A stretch of DNA of 64,000 bases from Parasedimentitalea psychrophila (GTDB lineage: Bacteria; Pseudomonadota; Alphaproteobacteria; Rhodobacterales; Rhodobacteraceae). Both the position numbers and the translations under genes were made by a program. Under the pieces are notes generated by a model that was given only the letters and a program-made list of their open reading frames with translations, did not search any database and was not told the DNA's origin. Numbering within the stretch: the first letter of the stretch is position 1; each line of letters opens with the position of its first letter. Location: contig NZ_CP127247.1 of NCBI RefSeq assembly GCF_030285785.1, positions 2,751,501 to 2,815,500 of the forward strand, read 5' to 3'. Shown here piece after piece: positions 17,351 to 24,577 of the stretch.

Positions 17351-18810
17351 GCCGTGTGAGCATATCGCTCGTTCTTCTATCCCTATTGGGGTGGCTTGCG
17401 TTCTGGACCATTTCCACGCTTGACCTGTTTGAACAAGTACCAGAATTCCGGCAGTTTGCCTTGGGCATGGGATTGACCGTCACTGCAATCACACTCGTTG
17501 CAGTGACGGCACGCTTCCTGCTTCAAACCGTTATGAGTGGCGCTTTCCAAGTCAAGCCGAGCGGGCTCGTTTCTGCGATTGTATATTCTGCTCTCTCGCT
17601 TATCGCCTGTTTTGCCCTCCTGAGCCGGTTCGGTGTCGACGTGGGCGCTATTCTGACGACGTCTGCCATTGTGGGCGCCGTGATTGGCCTGTCGATGCAG
17701 TCAACACTGGGTAGCATCATTGCCGGTATGTCTATGTCAGCAGAACCCTTGCTCAAGATTGGCTCTGCCATTTCATTTGAGAACAAGACGGTTTATATTG
17801 AGCAAAAGACTTGGCGCCATGTGGTTGGTCGCAGACTCGACAATATCCGTATTATCATACCGAACTCAATGTTGGCCAATATGCCAATACTTGTGCTGCC
17901 AGAAGATGGGCCGACGCGCTTTGATGTCTTTTTGCATTTACCCCCTGATGTCCCGCCACAACAGGTTACCGATCTGTTGTCGCAAGCCTTCACTGACATT
18001 GAGCATTTAGACACGACCCGTGCAGTCATGGTCACACCCATCGAGACCCAGCCGGAGTTTGATTCAATTCGGTATCGTATTCGACTGTGGGCGCGGACAT
18101 ATTCACACGTCACGATTCTTCAAGGCGAAGTGCTGCGACGCGCATGGTATGTTCTTGAGCGCGCAAATATTCGTCAGCCACGCAATAAGCTATTTGGTTC
18201 GACTAAGCAGATGCAAATCAAAGCCAGTCTCCTCGATAAAATCATCCGCACCGCGCTTCCCGACAATCTGGGCGAATACGCTATTCTAGACATTCGGCAA
18301 TATAAGTTTGCGCCGTCGGAAGTTTTGAACTTTCCTCAATCTGAACAGGGGCGGTCATTGATAATAGTTCGCGGTCAAGTGCACGAAAATGGCAATCCAT
18401 ATTTAAACCCCATCGAACACGGACGTAGTGCACGGCCTCACCTTCCCACCATGAACGTGCAAGAATTGTCTACATCTGCATCGGTGCGCAAGATAGCAGA
18501 CCGACTGGCATTGGACGTTGGGCCAGTCGCTGAACAATTGGTACGTGATGCAATGAGGTCATCCAAAGACTTGGATGACCTCCTGTTGACCTTGTCCGCG
18601 AGCATTCATGACGAAAGCCGCCGCGCAGCATTCCTCACGTCATCGAAGGGTCTGATCAAGAAAAACATGCGCCAGGGCAAATGGGCCATTTCCCATTTGT
18701 CGATCGACGCGTCAGGACGGATGTCGCCGGATCTAGAATTGAGAGCCATTACTGAAGTGCTCGCGGTAACCTTTTCAAAAGAGCTTCAGACGGAAAAAAC
18801 ACCCGAATAG
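17347..18810 (+). CDS. MscS-family mechanosensitive channel with extended C-terminus
   Basis: The 487-residue product has three to four N-terminal membrane helices and the MscS pore-lining helix and beta domain (VGAILTTSAIVGAVIGLSMQ, SIIAGMSMSAEPLLKIGSAI, IIIPNSMLANMPI). Beyond the MscS core (~300) there is an extra ~180-residue soluble region with no motif I know (STSASVRKIADRLALDVGPV and onward). It is translationally coupled to the heme-c sensor before it. The immediate downstream sequence is a phage baseplate fragment, so this operon appears lodged in a prophage scar. Gating by the sensor is a hypothesis. Confidence 0.85.
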   Translation: MSRVSISLVLLSLLGWLAFWTISTLDLFEQVPEFRQFALGMGLTVTAITLVAVTARFLLQTVMSGAFQVKPSGLVSAIVYSALSLIACFALLSRFGVDVGAILTTSAIVGAVIGLSMQSTLGSIIAGMSMSAEPLLKIGSAISFENKTVYIEQKTWRHVVGRRLDNIRIIIPNSMLANMPILVLPEDGPTRFDVFLHLPPDVPPQQVTDLLSQAFTDIEHLDTTRAVMVTPIETQPEFDSIRYRIRLWARTYSHVTILQGEVLRRAWYVLERANIRQPRNKLFGSTKQMQIKASLLDKIIRTALPDNLGEYAILDIRQYKFAPSEVLNFPQSEQGRSLIIVRGQVHENGNPYLNPIEHGRSARPHLPTMNVQELSTSASVRKIADRLALDVGPVAEQLVRDAMRSSKDLDDLLLTLSASIHDESRRAAFLTSSKGLIKKNMRQGKWAISHLSIDASGRMSPDLELRAITEVLAVTFSKELQTEKTPE

Positions 18811-19020
18811 GTGGTCGCCTATGCAACGGGTAGTAATTTGGACCAGATTGCCGTGCGGTTCGGTGTCGAGCGATTGGTTGTCGACCCGGGCGACCCAAAG
18901 GCGCTGCCGCCGGTGCCGCCTGTGCTGGAAAGTGACGAGGATTTTCGCCGCCGCATGTTGCTGGCCTTTGAGGGGCTGAGCACCGCTGGCCCTGCCGGAG
19001 CCTATATTTTCCACGCGCAT
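18811..19020 (+). pseudogene. P2-type baseplate J protein fragment
   Basis: Starting at the base after the mscS stop, the frame reads VVAYATGSNLDQIAVRFGVE and later SDEDFRRRMLLAFEGLSTAG and GAYIFHA, the middle of gpJ-like baseplate proteins. Both ends are missing. It is joined in a different frame to a tail-protein gpI-like end, indicating deletion in a decayed tail module. Confidence 0.75.
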
Positions 19021-19021
19021 A

Positions 19022-19288
19022 GTCGAGGGCAAGCCCAGCTTACTCTTTGACGGGACCGTCCACTACAACGGCGCTGAGATCCACGAAGGCGCCGATCACT
19101 GGGCTGAATACCGCATCTATCTGGACCGACCGATCACCATAGATCAGGCCGCCCAGGTGCGCGAGATCCTGGCCAATGTTGCCCCGGCGCGCTGCCATCT
19201 TAAGGGCCTGTACTTCACCCAAGCCGCCCACCGTTACAACGCCGCCATCATACGTGATGGTACCTACACTCGTGGAGTTATCCAATGA
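19022..19288 (+). pseudogene. Phage tail protein gpI-like C-terminal fragment
   Basis: The frame ending at TGA 19286-19288 reads LLFDGTVHYNGAEIHEGADH and then a region ending QAAHRYNAAIIRDGTYTRGV, which resembles the C-terminal part of gpI-type tail proteins that follow gpJ in P2-like phages. It lacks an N-terminus because it is fused to the baseplate fragment. Its stop overlaps the start of the next frame (ATGA), preserving the original gene order. Confidence 0.6.
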
Positions 19289-19533
19289 CCAACCTGCCAG
19301 AGGTCGCCGAGCGCACCGCCTGGCTGAAGGCGCAGATCGCGGCCGCCGTGGCCACTGTGATCAGCACCGGAACCGGGTTGAACGGCGGCGGTGCCATTGA
19401 CACGGGCCTGACGCCAACGGCGGATCTGGCGACCCAGGTGCAGGCCGAAGCCGGAACCGACAATGCCAGCCTGATGACGCCGCTGCGAGTGGCGCAGGCG
19501 CAAGGCCCCCCATGCAAGCAGCAGCGCCATTAA
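19285..19533 (+). pseudogene. Truncated phage tail-fibre protein
   Basis: An 82-residue frame from ATG 19285 (MTNLPEVAERTAWLKAQIAA) reaches the repeated fibre motif ASLMTPLRVAQA seen in many tail-fibre proteins and then runs into unrelated sequence and a stop. Full fibres are several hundred residues, so most of the gene is gone. It belongs to the same decayed tail module. Confidence 0.6.
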
Positions 19534-19635
19534 TCTCCATCAGGAACCATCCGGTGCCGGCACGCGCGCCAATAAGATCATGGGATATGGTCCAGCCAAT
19601 TTCAACATTCGTGCAATCGCCTGGAAGGAATGAAC

Positions 19636-20199
19636 ATGCCCCCGCAACAACATCTCCACCACCTATATGATGCGGTCACTGGTGAGTATCGCGGTGCCGT
19701 CTTTGCCACCCCTGAGCAACTCGCAGACATGAGCAATGTTGCGGAGCGCGACAGCCCGCCGCTGCCGGATCTGCAGACGTTGAAGGACAGCGCGCTGGCG
19801 GTGGTTCGCGGTATTGCCCTGGAAGTGCGCCGCGAAATCGCCGCCTCGGCCAGCCCGGAGTGCTCCCTGATCTGGGTGCTCAAAGCGGTCTGCGGTGCCG
19901 TTTGGCAGCTCAACGACGCGGCGGCAAACCCGCGCCTAGATGGGGTGAGCGCCATCGCTCAGGCCGGGTTCAAGCTGGAGACCGACATCACCGGCGAAGC
20001 CCCCGTCGCTGTCCGCGACAGCTCACTGGAAAAGGCAGGCCTGTTCTTCAATGCCCACCAGATTGTCGAGGGCATGGAGCGTCTGGCCGAAGACCGCATC
20101 CCCACCGCCACCACCCTTGCCGAGCAGGACACAGTCACCACCCAGTTGCGCGCATGGCAAACGCAGGCCCGCAGCACCATCGAAACACTATCAAGCTGA
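19636..20199 (+). CDS. Phage-associated hypothetical protein
   Basis: The 187-residue product (ATG 19636, GGAAGGA upstream) starts MPPQQHLHHLYDAVTGEYRG, a short beta-hairpin-like phrase common at the start of tail-fibre assembly proteins. It continues with a mostly helical, soluble region (TLKDSALAVVRGIALEVRRE, AWQTQARSTIETLSS). I do not recognise a specific family. Its position between a fibre fragment and a methylase fragment suggests a role in fibre assembly or a phage cargo gene. The frame is intact, but its neighbours are broken. Confidence 0.55.
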   Translation: MPPQQHLHHLYDAVTGEYRGAVFATPEQLADMSNVAERDSPPLPDLQTLKDSALAVVRGIALEVRREIAASASPECSLIWVLKAVCGAVWQLNDAAANPRLDGVSAIAQAGFKLETDITGEAPVAVRDSSLEKAGLFFNAHQIVEGMERLAEDRIPTATTLAEQDTVTTQLRAWQTQARSTIETLSS

Positions 20200-20278
20200 C
20201 CTCCTGCGCTCTCGATCAGTGGAGGTATGGGCGGCGGCAACCGCCCATAACCACGGGGGAAATCAGCAACAACACCCC

Positions 20279-20533
20279 GCCGAGCCCTTTGTCGGAATGG
20301 GGGGCATATTCCTGCGCCGCAGATCCAAGGCGCGCGCCGAGTTCATCAATGATGCAGGGCGCGATGTCACCAACCTGTTTCGCGTCCTGCAGGAGCACTA
20401 TGTCGCCTTTCTGGACCTGTTGCGCTTCCAGCTAACCACCCAAGCGAATTTTCACCGGCTGATAGAGACCGATCCCGAAACCCTCACCGATCTGCAACGT
20501 GCGGCCCGGTTCCTCCATCTTCAGCGCACAGCG
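20279..20533 (+). pseudogene. DNA adenine methylase (D12 class) fragment
   Basis: The frame reads EPFVGMGGIFLRRRSKARAE, then INDAGRDVTNLFRVLQEHYV and DLQRAARFLHLQRTA. These correspond to the motif region after the first SAM-binding segment of phage Dam-type methylases. The FxGGK start and the whole C-terminal half with the DPPY motif are absent. It ends against the converging isochorismatase-family gene, which probably replaced the rest. Confidence 0.7.
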
Positions 20534-20557
20534 AAGACGCCCACCCGACATTCTGGC

Positions 20558-21370
20558 TTAGCTGGCGTTCTGAATATTCTGAACAGCCTCTTCTGTCGTC
20601 CAGACGGCATTCGCCATGTAGCGGAAGTTGGTGAGTGCCGCGAGGTATCCGTCGCCCTCAGGTAGCATCGCTGCTGCGGTGGCGTCTTTGACCACGGCGA
20701 CCTCGAACCCGTTTTCAAGCAGTTCACGCATGTGGCTTTCGGTGCAGAGATTTGCTGACATACCCGCCAAGATTACCTGGTCAACGCGGTTCTTGCGCAA
20801 TTGCAAAGTCAGATCATTCGAGTCGTTACCGTACATTTTATGCGGCGACGTGATGATGGTCTTTCCGTCTTCGATGTACTGTTTGTACTCCGGCATCCAG
20901 TCCGCGCCCGAGCTGTCAAAGCCGTCCAGATTCAGCGGGCCTTTGCGGTCGAACATGCCAATTTTGTGCATCAATTTTTCAAGGGCACCTTCAAATTTCC
21001 AACCATGGTCGGTTGGGTAGTAGTAGTGCGGTGAAATTGCGACCGTGATGTCCCTCTGTTTGGCTGCTTTGAACAGACGTTCGATGTTTCCAACCGTTCC
21101 ATTCCTTGTTACCGACTCGCCCACCACGCCCCATGTCACGCCCTCTGGGTGAAGGAAATCTATCTGTGGATCGGTGACCACGAGAGCAGTACGTGACAGG
21201 TCAAGAACCATATCACTTGGCGGCAGGGCTGGGCTTACCGGATCCGCATAAGGATCTTCGGTGGTTTGTGCACTGACTGCGGAGGCACTCGCTGCGGTGG
21301 CTGCGAGCAGAACTCCCCCAGTCAGGGCCTGACGCCGGTTGATTGTTTTTTCATCATGATGTTCACACAT
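20558..21370 (-). CDS. Tat-exported isochorismatase-family cysteine hydrolase
   Basis: The 270-residue product starts with a twin-arginine signal (NRRQALTGGVLLAATAASAS). The mature part carries the isochorismatase-family catalytic pieces: D67 in ALVVTDPQIDFL, a Lys in TSPHKMYGND, and C209 in AGMSANLCTESHMRELLENG. Family members hydrolyse amides or vinyl ethers; the substrate is not evident. ATG 21370 is chosen because GGAGGA lies eight bases upstream, although an in-frame ATG exists at 21400. Export to the periplasm through Tat is unusual for this family. It stands between phage and IS debris. Confidence 0.85.
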   Translation of the reverse strand: MCEHHDEKTINRRQALTGGVLLAATAASASAVSAQTTEDPYADPVSPALPPSDMVLDLSRTALVVTDPQIDFLHPEGVTWGVVGESVTRNGTVGNIERLFKAAKQRDITVAISPHYYYPTDHGWKFEGALEKLMHKIGMFDRKGPLNLDGFDSSGADWMPEYKQYIEDGKTIITSPHKMYGNDSNDLTLQLRKNRVDQVILAGMSANLCTESHMRELLENGFEVAVVKDATAAAMLPEGDGYLAALTNFRYMANAVWTTEEAVQNIQNAS

Positions 21371-21594
21371 TGTGCAGTCCTCCATGGTGTTGCTAAACAA
21401 GCAACATGGTAACCAAGATGCGGCTTTGAGGCCGAAATTCGAGCCCCTTCAGCCAATAATATGAACTTGCATCCGCCAAACACTTAGGAATTGGTTATGT
21501 CTGGTTCACATATCCTTGAGGACCGGGGCGTTCTGACTGAAGTGGTCCCGCTTTTTGGACGCGTTTTCCGGCTATGAAATATGCGTCTACGTAA

Positions 21595-22270
21595 ATGCGC
21601 AGCAATCACCGAGAAGCCCGCTGTGATTGCGGGCTGGTGAAGGCCGCCCACTTCCGTTTGTGCCACAGCCGCAAACCGTTTGTGGCGGCCTATCCGGGGG
21701 AACCTCGGGCCCCTATCGGGACATTGCGGCGTAATGCCCTGTCGGGCAAAGGATGGTGCTGGATGCGTTTGGGCGAGCGGTGGCGTTTTATGGCGTGGTG
21801 CCGCGCCGGTCGGGATGTACTCGCTGAACACATTCGCCGCTTTACCCGCAATGTCAGTTACTTTGAGCCTTGGCATTATGTCCCTCTGTTGGAGCGCAAA
21901 CCTGGTGCCTTGCGTGATGGTGCGCCCTTTGTAGATTGGAAACTGCCTGAACCGATGCGCCGGATTAAAGACCATTTCATGAAGGGCAAAGGCGGTGATC
22001 GGGAGTTCGTTGATCTTGTCATGATGGCACAAGATCACGGGATCAATGTCGTGGAAGCAGCCTGCGACCTGGCTGTCGCGCAAAACACCCTACGCCTGCA
22101 TGAAATGGCGGCTTGCGCACATAATTTGCTGTCCGCGCGCAAGCCGCCAAGTCTGACCACTGCGATAAAACAACTGATCGACGCTGAGACTGTAGAACGA
22201 CAAGTGCGTTCGATCTGTCAGCTGACAGGCGATGTTTCCATCGCCGAGAGGCCATTATCAAATGCGGATT
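21595..22270 (+). pseudogene. IS21-family transposase IstA, C-terminal remnant
   Basis: The frame contains the IstA C-terminal signature YFEPWHYVPLLERKPGALRD, WKLPEPMRRIKDHF and VVEAACDLAVAQNTLRLHEM. The integrase core with its catalytic DDE residues is missing, and the first part of the frame (to about 21780) does not match and is probably shifted. The istB remnant follows directly, the order expected in IS21. The stretch 21371-21594 before it shows nothing else. Confidence 0.8.
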
Positions 22271-22795
22271 GCAAAGTTCCCCCATCGCAAAGATTTTGTC
22301 ACCTTCGATTACAGTGCCGCCGCTGTCACCCAGGCCCGGATTGATCCCTTTTGTTCTGGGCCGTTCACCCAAGACGCCCACAACCTCATTCTGATGGGCG
22401 GAACCGGTACAGACAATGCCGGGAAGATCATCCGGAAATTGACACCACTGGATTGCGTCGTCATCCCTCTCATGATTTGCTTGCAAACCATTGCCGGGCA
22501 ATAAACGGACTGGGTTATATCCCGTTTCCAAAGTCCGGCGGCGTGTTGCAATTCCACCTCATCAGCAAGCTCTACGAGAAAACCAGCGTCATCATTCCCG
22601 CCAATCTGGAGTTCGGCAAATGGGTCTCCGTCTTCGGCCCCTTTCGGCAGATTTGCTTTGCAAATTGCCTGCCGGGCAATGGATGCCAAGATGACAACCG
22701 CGCTTCTCGACAGAGTGACGCATCATTGCTCAATCATCGCGACAGGCAATACATCCTACCGGTTTACTCAGAGTAAAAAGATCCAAAAACAATAG
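22262..22795 (+). pseudogene. IS21-family helper ATPase IstB, broken in three pieces
   Basis: Three frames give pieces of IstB: MRIAKFPHRKDFVTFDYSAA to the truncated P-loop MGGTGT (22262-22410), NGLGYIPFPKSGGVLQFHLI to VSVFG (about 22502-22638), and DAKMTTALLDRVTHHCSIIA to the stop (22682-22795). Between pieces two and three, exactly 43 bases (22639-22681) are inserted. Between pieces one and two the Walker region is replaced by about 90 bases. Both foreign stretches end in a similar sequence (TTGCAAACCATTGCCGGGCA and TTGCAAATTGCCTGCCGGGC). The ATPase cannot be functional. Confidence 0.8.
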
Positions 22796-22916
22796 GCCCC
22801 AGCGCAAACAAAACCGGCAGACGAACTCGCTATTTGAGGGCAGCTCGCCTGCGGGCTTTGCCTCATACCGGGTGGGTCACTTTTGAACGCTGATTGACCG
22901 TCCGGTCCCTTATTGT

Positions 22917-22956
22917 AATGTCGCTTGTAGTGTCTGTCATAATGTCAGCTGTAGTG
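22917..22956. repeat. Paired short repeats, probable IS21 end
   Basis: AATGTCGCTTGTAGTG (22917-22932) and AATGTCAGCTGTAGTG (22941-22956) are near-identical direct repeats about 120 bases after istB. IS21-type elements have multiple repeated binding sites at their ends, so this is probably the right end of the decayed element. Confidence 0.5.
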
Positions 22957-23004
22957 CCAACACAGGTATACTACCCAACAAATCAACAGGATAAGGGCTA
23001 TCGG

Positions 23005-23057
23005 AAAGATTGGAGGCGAGTACGAGAATCGAACTCGTGTACACGGAGTTGCAATCC
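23005..23057 (-). other. Left attachment-site copy: 3' half of tRNA-Cys
   Basis: Read on the minus strand, the segment gives an anticodon arm with GCA (loop altered by one base), a T-arm ACGAG-TTCGATT-CTCGT, the 3' acceptor strand ACTCGCC, a discriminator base and CCA ending at 23011. There is no 5' half, so this is not a functional tRNA. It matches the right copy at 60071 except for one base. Confidence 0.85.
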
Positions 23058-23273
23058 AATGCCTTCTTCAATAAAAACAAAGCTGTAGGGTCAAATTCGT
23101 ATCAGGACATTGGCAGAACGCCGAGTGAACGTGATACCCGCTCTTTCGGCTCGACTAGTCACAACCTGACAAAAGAAAACACCGGGGCAGCGGCAACTGC
23201 ACCCGGCGTCAATCAAGATAAGAAAACAGCTAGTTTTCGCCGCAATAAATCCCCAAAACGCGTCAAAAGCGCC

Positions 23274-23510
23274 ATGTCATTGTATGCCAAGGACAGGCAC
23301 AAGAAGGTCGCAAAGGGGCTGGGCTTTGCCCTCACCTTGGGCACCGAGTCCGCGTGGCACGGTCTGACGGTCATTCTGATTGCCCGTCTGAGCGAAGCCG
23401 AACGCGTCTCACTGGCCTTTGTCACACTCAACAGCCTGTCAGAAAAACACGCCTACATGACGGCCTCTGCCGCCCTATTCGGCACCCTGTATGGGGAGGC
23501 CGCAGAATGA
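23274..23510 (+). CDS. Small island-end protein A, left copy
   Basis: A 78-residue protein of unknown function starting MSLYAKDRHKKVAKGLGFAL. It is rich in Ala/Leu helices (TVILIARLSEAERVSLAFVT, YMTASAALFGTLYGEAAE). A homologous gene lies at 60338 with most residues conserved, so it is under protein-level constraint. Conserved nucleotides extend ~90 bases upstream (an alternative longer frame), which could be a leader or extra coding sequence. Its stop overlaps the start of the next gene (ATGA), so the two are translated together. I do not recognise the family. Confidence 0.7.
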   Translation: MSLYAKDRHKKVAKGLGFALTLGTESAWHGLTVILIARLSEAERVSLAFVTLNSLSEKHAYMTASAALFGTLYGEAAE

Positions 23511-23755
23511 GCTCTCTCCGCCCCGTCGAAGAGCTGTTGTACCACATGCGGACAGTGGTTCGCAGCGGTAGCGATTGGGAAGCCAACTTCGCCCGATCGA
23601 TCGTGAAACATGCCAAACGGCCCGCTTGGAACCCGTCCGAGAAACAGCATCAGATCATGCAGCGCATGGTGTCCGAGATGTTCACGCATAGCGGAACTAA
23701 CACAAGCGACGACATTGACCTGATCGACAGAGGAGACCGGCACGACGCCGCCTAA
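23507..23755 (+). CDS. Small island-end protein B, left copy
   Basis: An 82-residue, highly charged helical protein starting MSSLRPVEELLYHMRTVVRS and ending with the conserved tail LIDRGDRHDAA. A homologue is at 60571. Synonymous and conservative changes dominate between the two copies, indicating a real gene. It is coupled to gene A by a four-base overlap. No DNA-binding motif is obvious; a role in element maintenance or excision is only suggested by its place next to the attachment site. Confidence 0.7.
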   Translation: MSSLRPVEELLYHMRTVVRSGSDWEANFARSIVKHAKRPAWNPSEKQHQIMQRMVSEMFTHSGTNTSDDIDLIDRGDRHDAA

Positions 23756-23761
23756 AACGCG

Positions 23762-23970
23762 TCCGTTTCGGATGGTCGGTTAACGGTGGCATTCGAGACG
23801 TAGTGGCGAACCATGGGACGGGGCAAACGCCAAGGGCAGTTCGAAAGACCGAAGCCCGCCCCCCGGCATACACAGTGTCCTTCTGTGTCGGAAAGTAGCG
23901 GTCAACTCAACCGGCGAGGACATGCGCACAGGTTGGGGCTCAAAGCGAAGGGTCGGCTCCGTTGAGCAGA
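23762..23970. repeat. 209-bp near-invariant noncoding block, left copy
   Basis: This block matches 60826-61034 at 208 of 209 positions by eye, while the two genes just before it differ at about one base in five. Open frames cross it on the minus strand, but the one difference changes an amino acid and no start or ribosome site supports coding. It may be an RNA, a recombination or transfer site, or a patch of gene conversion. Confidence 0.85.
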
Positions 23971-24104
23971 CACAAAGACAGGAAGGTAGCGACAGATGAA
24001 CAGGACGAAAGATAACTGGAAGAAACTGAGCCTGGGCTAGCGCAGTTTTCCTACCGCTGGACCTTTTGCCAAAACGCGAAGTAGAGGATCCGTCCGGTCT
24101 CAAG

Positions 24105-24147
24105 GACTTTTGGTCAGGCCTCGTCGAGATCTCCCTGACCAAAAGTC
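24105..24147. other. Perfect 14-bp hairpin downstream of arsR
   Basis: GACTTTTGGTCAGG (24105-24118) pairs exactly with CCTGACCAAAAGTC (24134-24147) around a 15-base loop. It lies at the 3' end of the minus-strand arsR gene and could end its transcript, although there is no long T-run. The neighbouring stretch 23971-24178 shows no gene. Confidence 0.7.
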
Positions 24148-24178
24148 GCAAGCTAAGGTTCGGGTGGTGCGGTGACAT

Positions 24179-24517
24179 TTAGGTTGCAGATGAACTGCGG
24201 ATGGCCGCCTGCCCAAAGACCTGTGAAATGTGATCCAGGGCATCAAGATCTGCCTTGTAAAACACCCAGTTCTTGATTTTTTTGGAGGTAACCAGCCCGG
24301 CGGCGTCGAGCATTTTCATGTGCGAGGTCACGGTCGGTTGGGTCAAGGTGGTCTTGTCTGTGATTGCTCCGACACAGACACCATCCTGAACCAGATCACC
24401 GTCTCGTTGCGGTGGGAAATGTACAGTTGGGTCCAGCAGCCAATCCATAATCTGGGCGCGCTGGGGGTTTGCCAACGCGCGGAGCGAGGGGACAATATCT
24501 GGCAGCGGCTTGTTCAT
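24179..24517 (-). CDS. ArsR-family transcriptional regulator
   Basis: A 112-residue winged-helix regulator. The N-terminal helix SLRALANPQRAQIMDWLLDP and the recognition region TLTQPTVTSHMKMLDAAGLV are typical of ArsR-type repressors, followed by the wing KKIKNWVFYKAD. The classical metal motif ELCVCDL is absent, so the inducer is probably not arsenic. It is transcribed away from the PLP-decarboxylase gene, sharing a 60-bp control region, and most likely regulates that gene and itself. Confidence 0.88.
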   Translation of the reverse strand: MNKPLPDIVPSLRALANPQRAQIMDWLLDPTVHFPPQRDGDLVQDGVCVGAITDKTTLTQPTVTSHMKMLDAAGLVTSKKIKNWVFYKADLDALDHISQVFGQAAIRSSSAT

Positions 24518-24577
24518 ATTGGCAATTCTCTATATAGACAGTTTTCGATATGAAATCACATCACGAGGGAGACTGCC
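24518..24577. promoter_or_regulatory. Shared control region with TCTATATAGA palindrome
   Basis: The 60-bp region between the divergent arsR and decarboxylase genes contains a perfect 10-bp palindrome TCTATATAGA (near 24529), flanked by ATATTG and CGATAT in dyad-like positions. It is the obvious candidate operator for the ArsR protein. GAGGGA before ATG 24578 is the ribosome site of the decarboxylase. Confidence 0.5.

Noticed and set aside
23005-23057. A functional tRNA-Cys gene
   Set aside because: Only the anticodon arm, T-arm and 3' acceptor strand are present; the 5' half is missing in both copies.
23780-24178. 132-codon minus-strand frame through the 209-bp block
   Set aside because: The matching frame in the other copy has an unrelated beginning, and the single base difference changes an amino acid; conservation is better explained at the DNA or RNA level.
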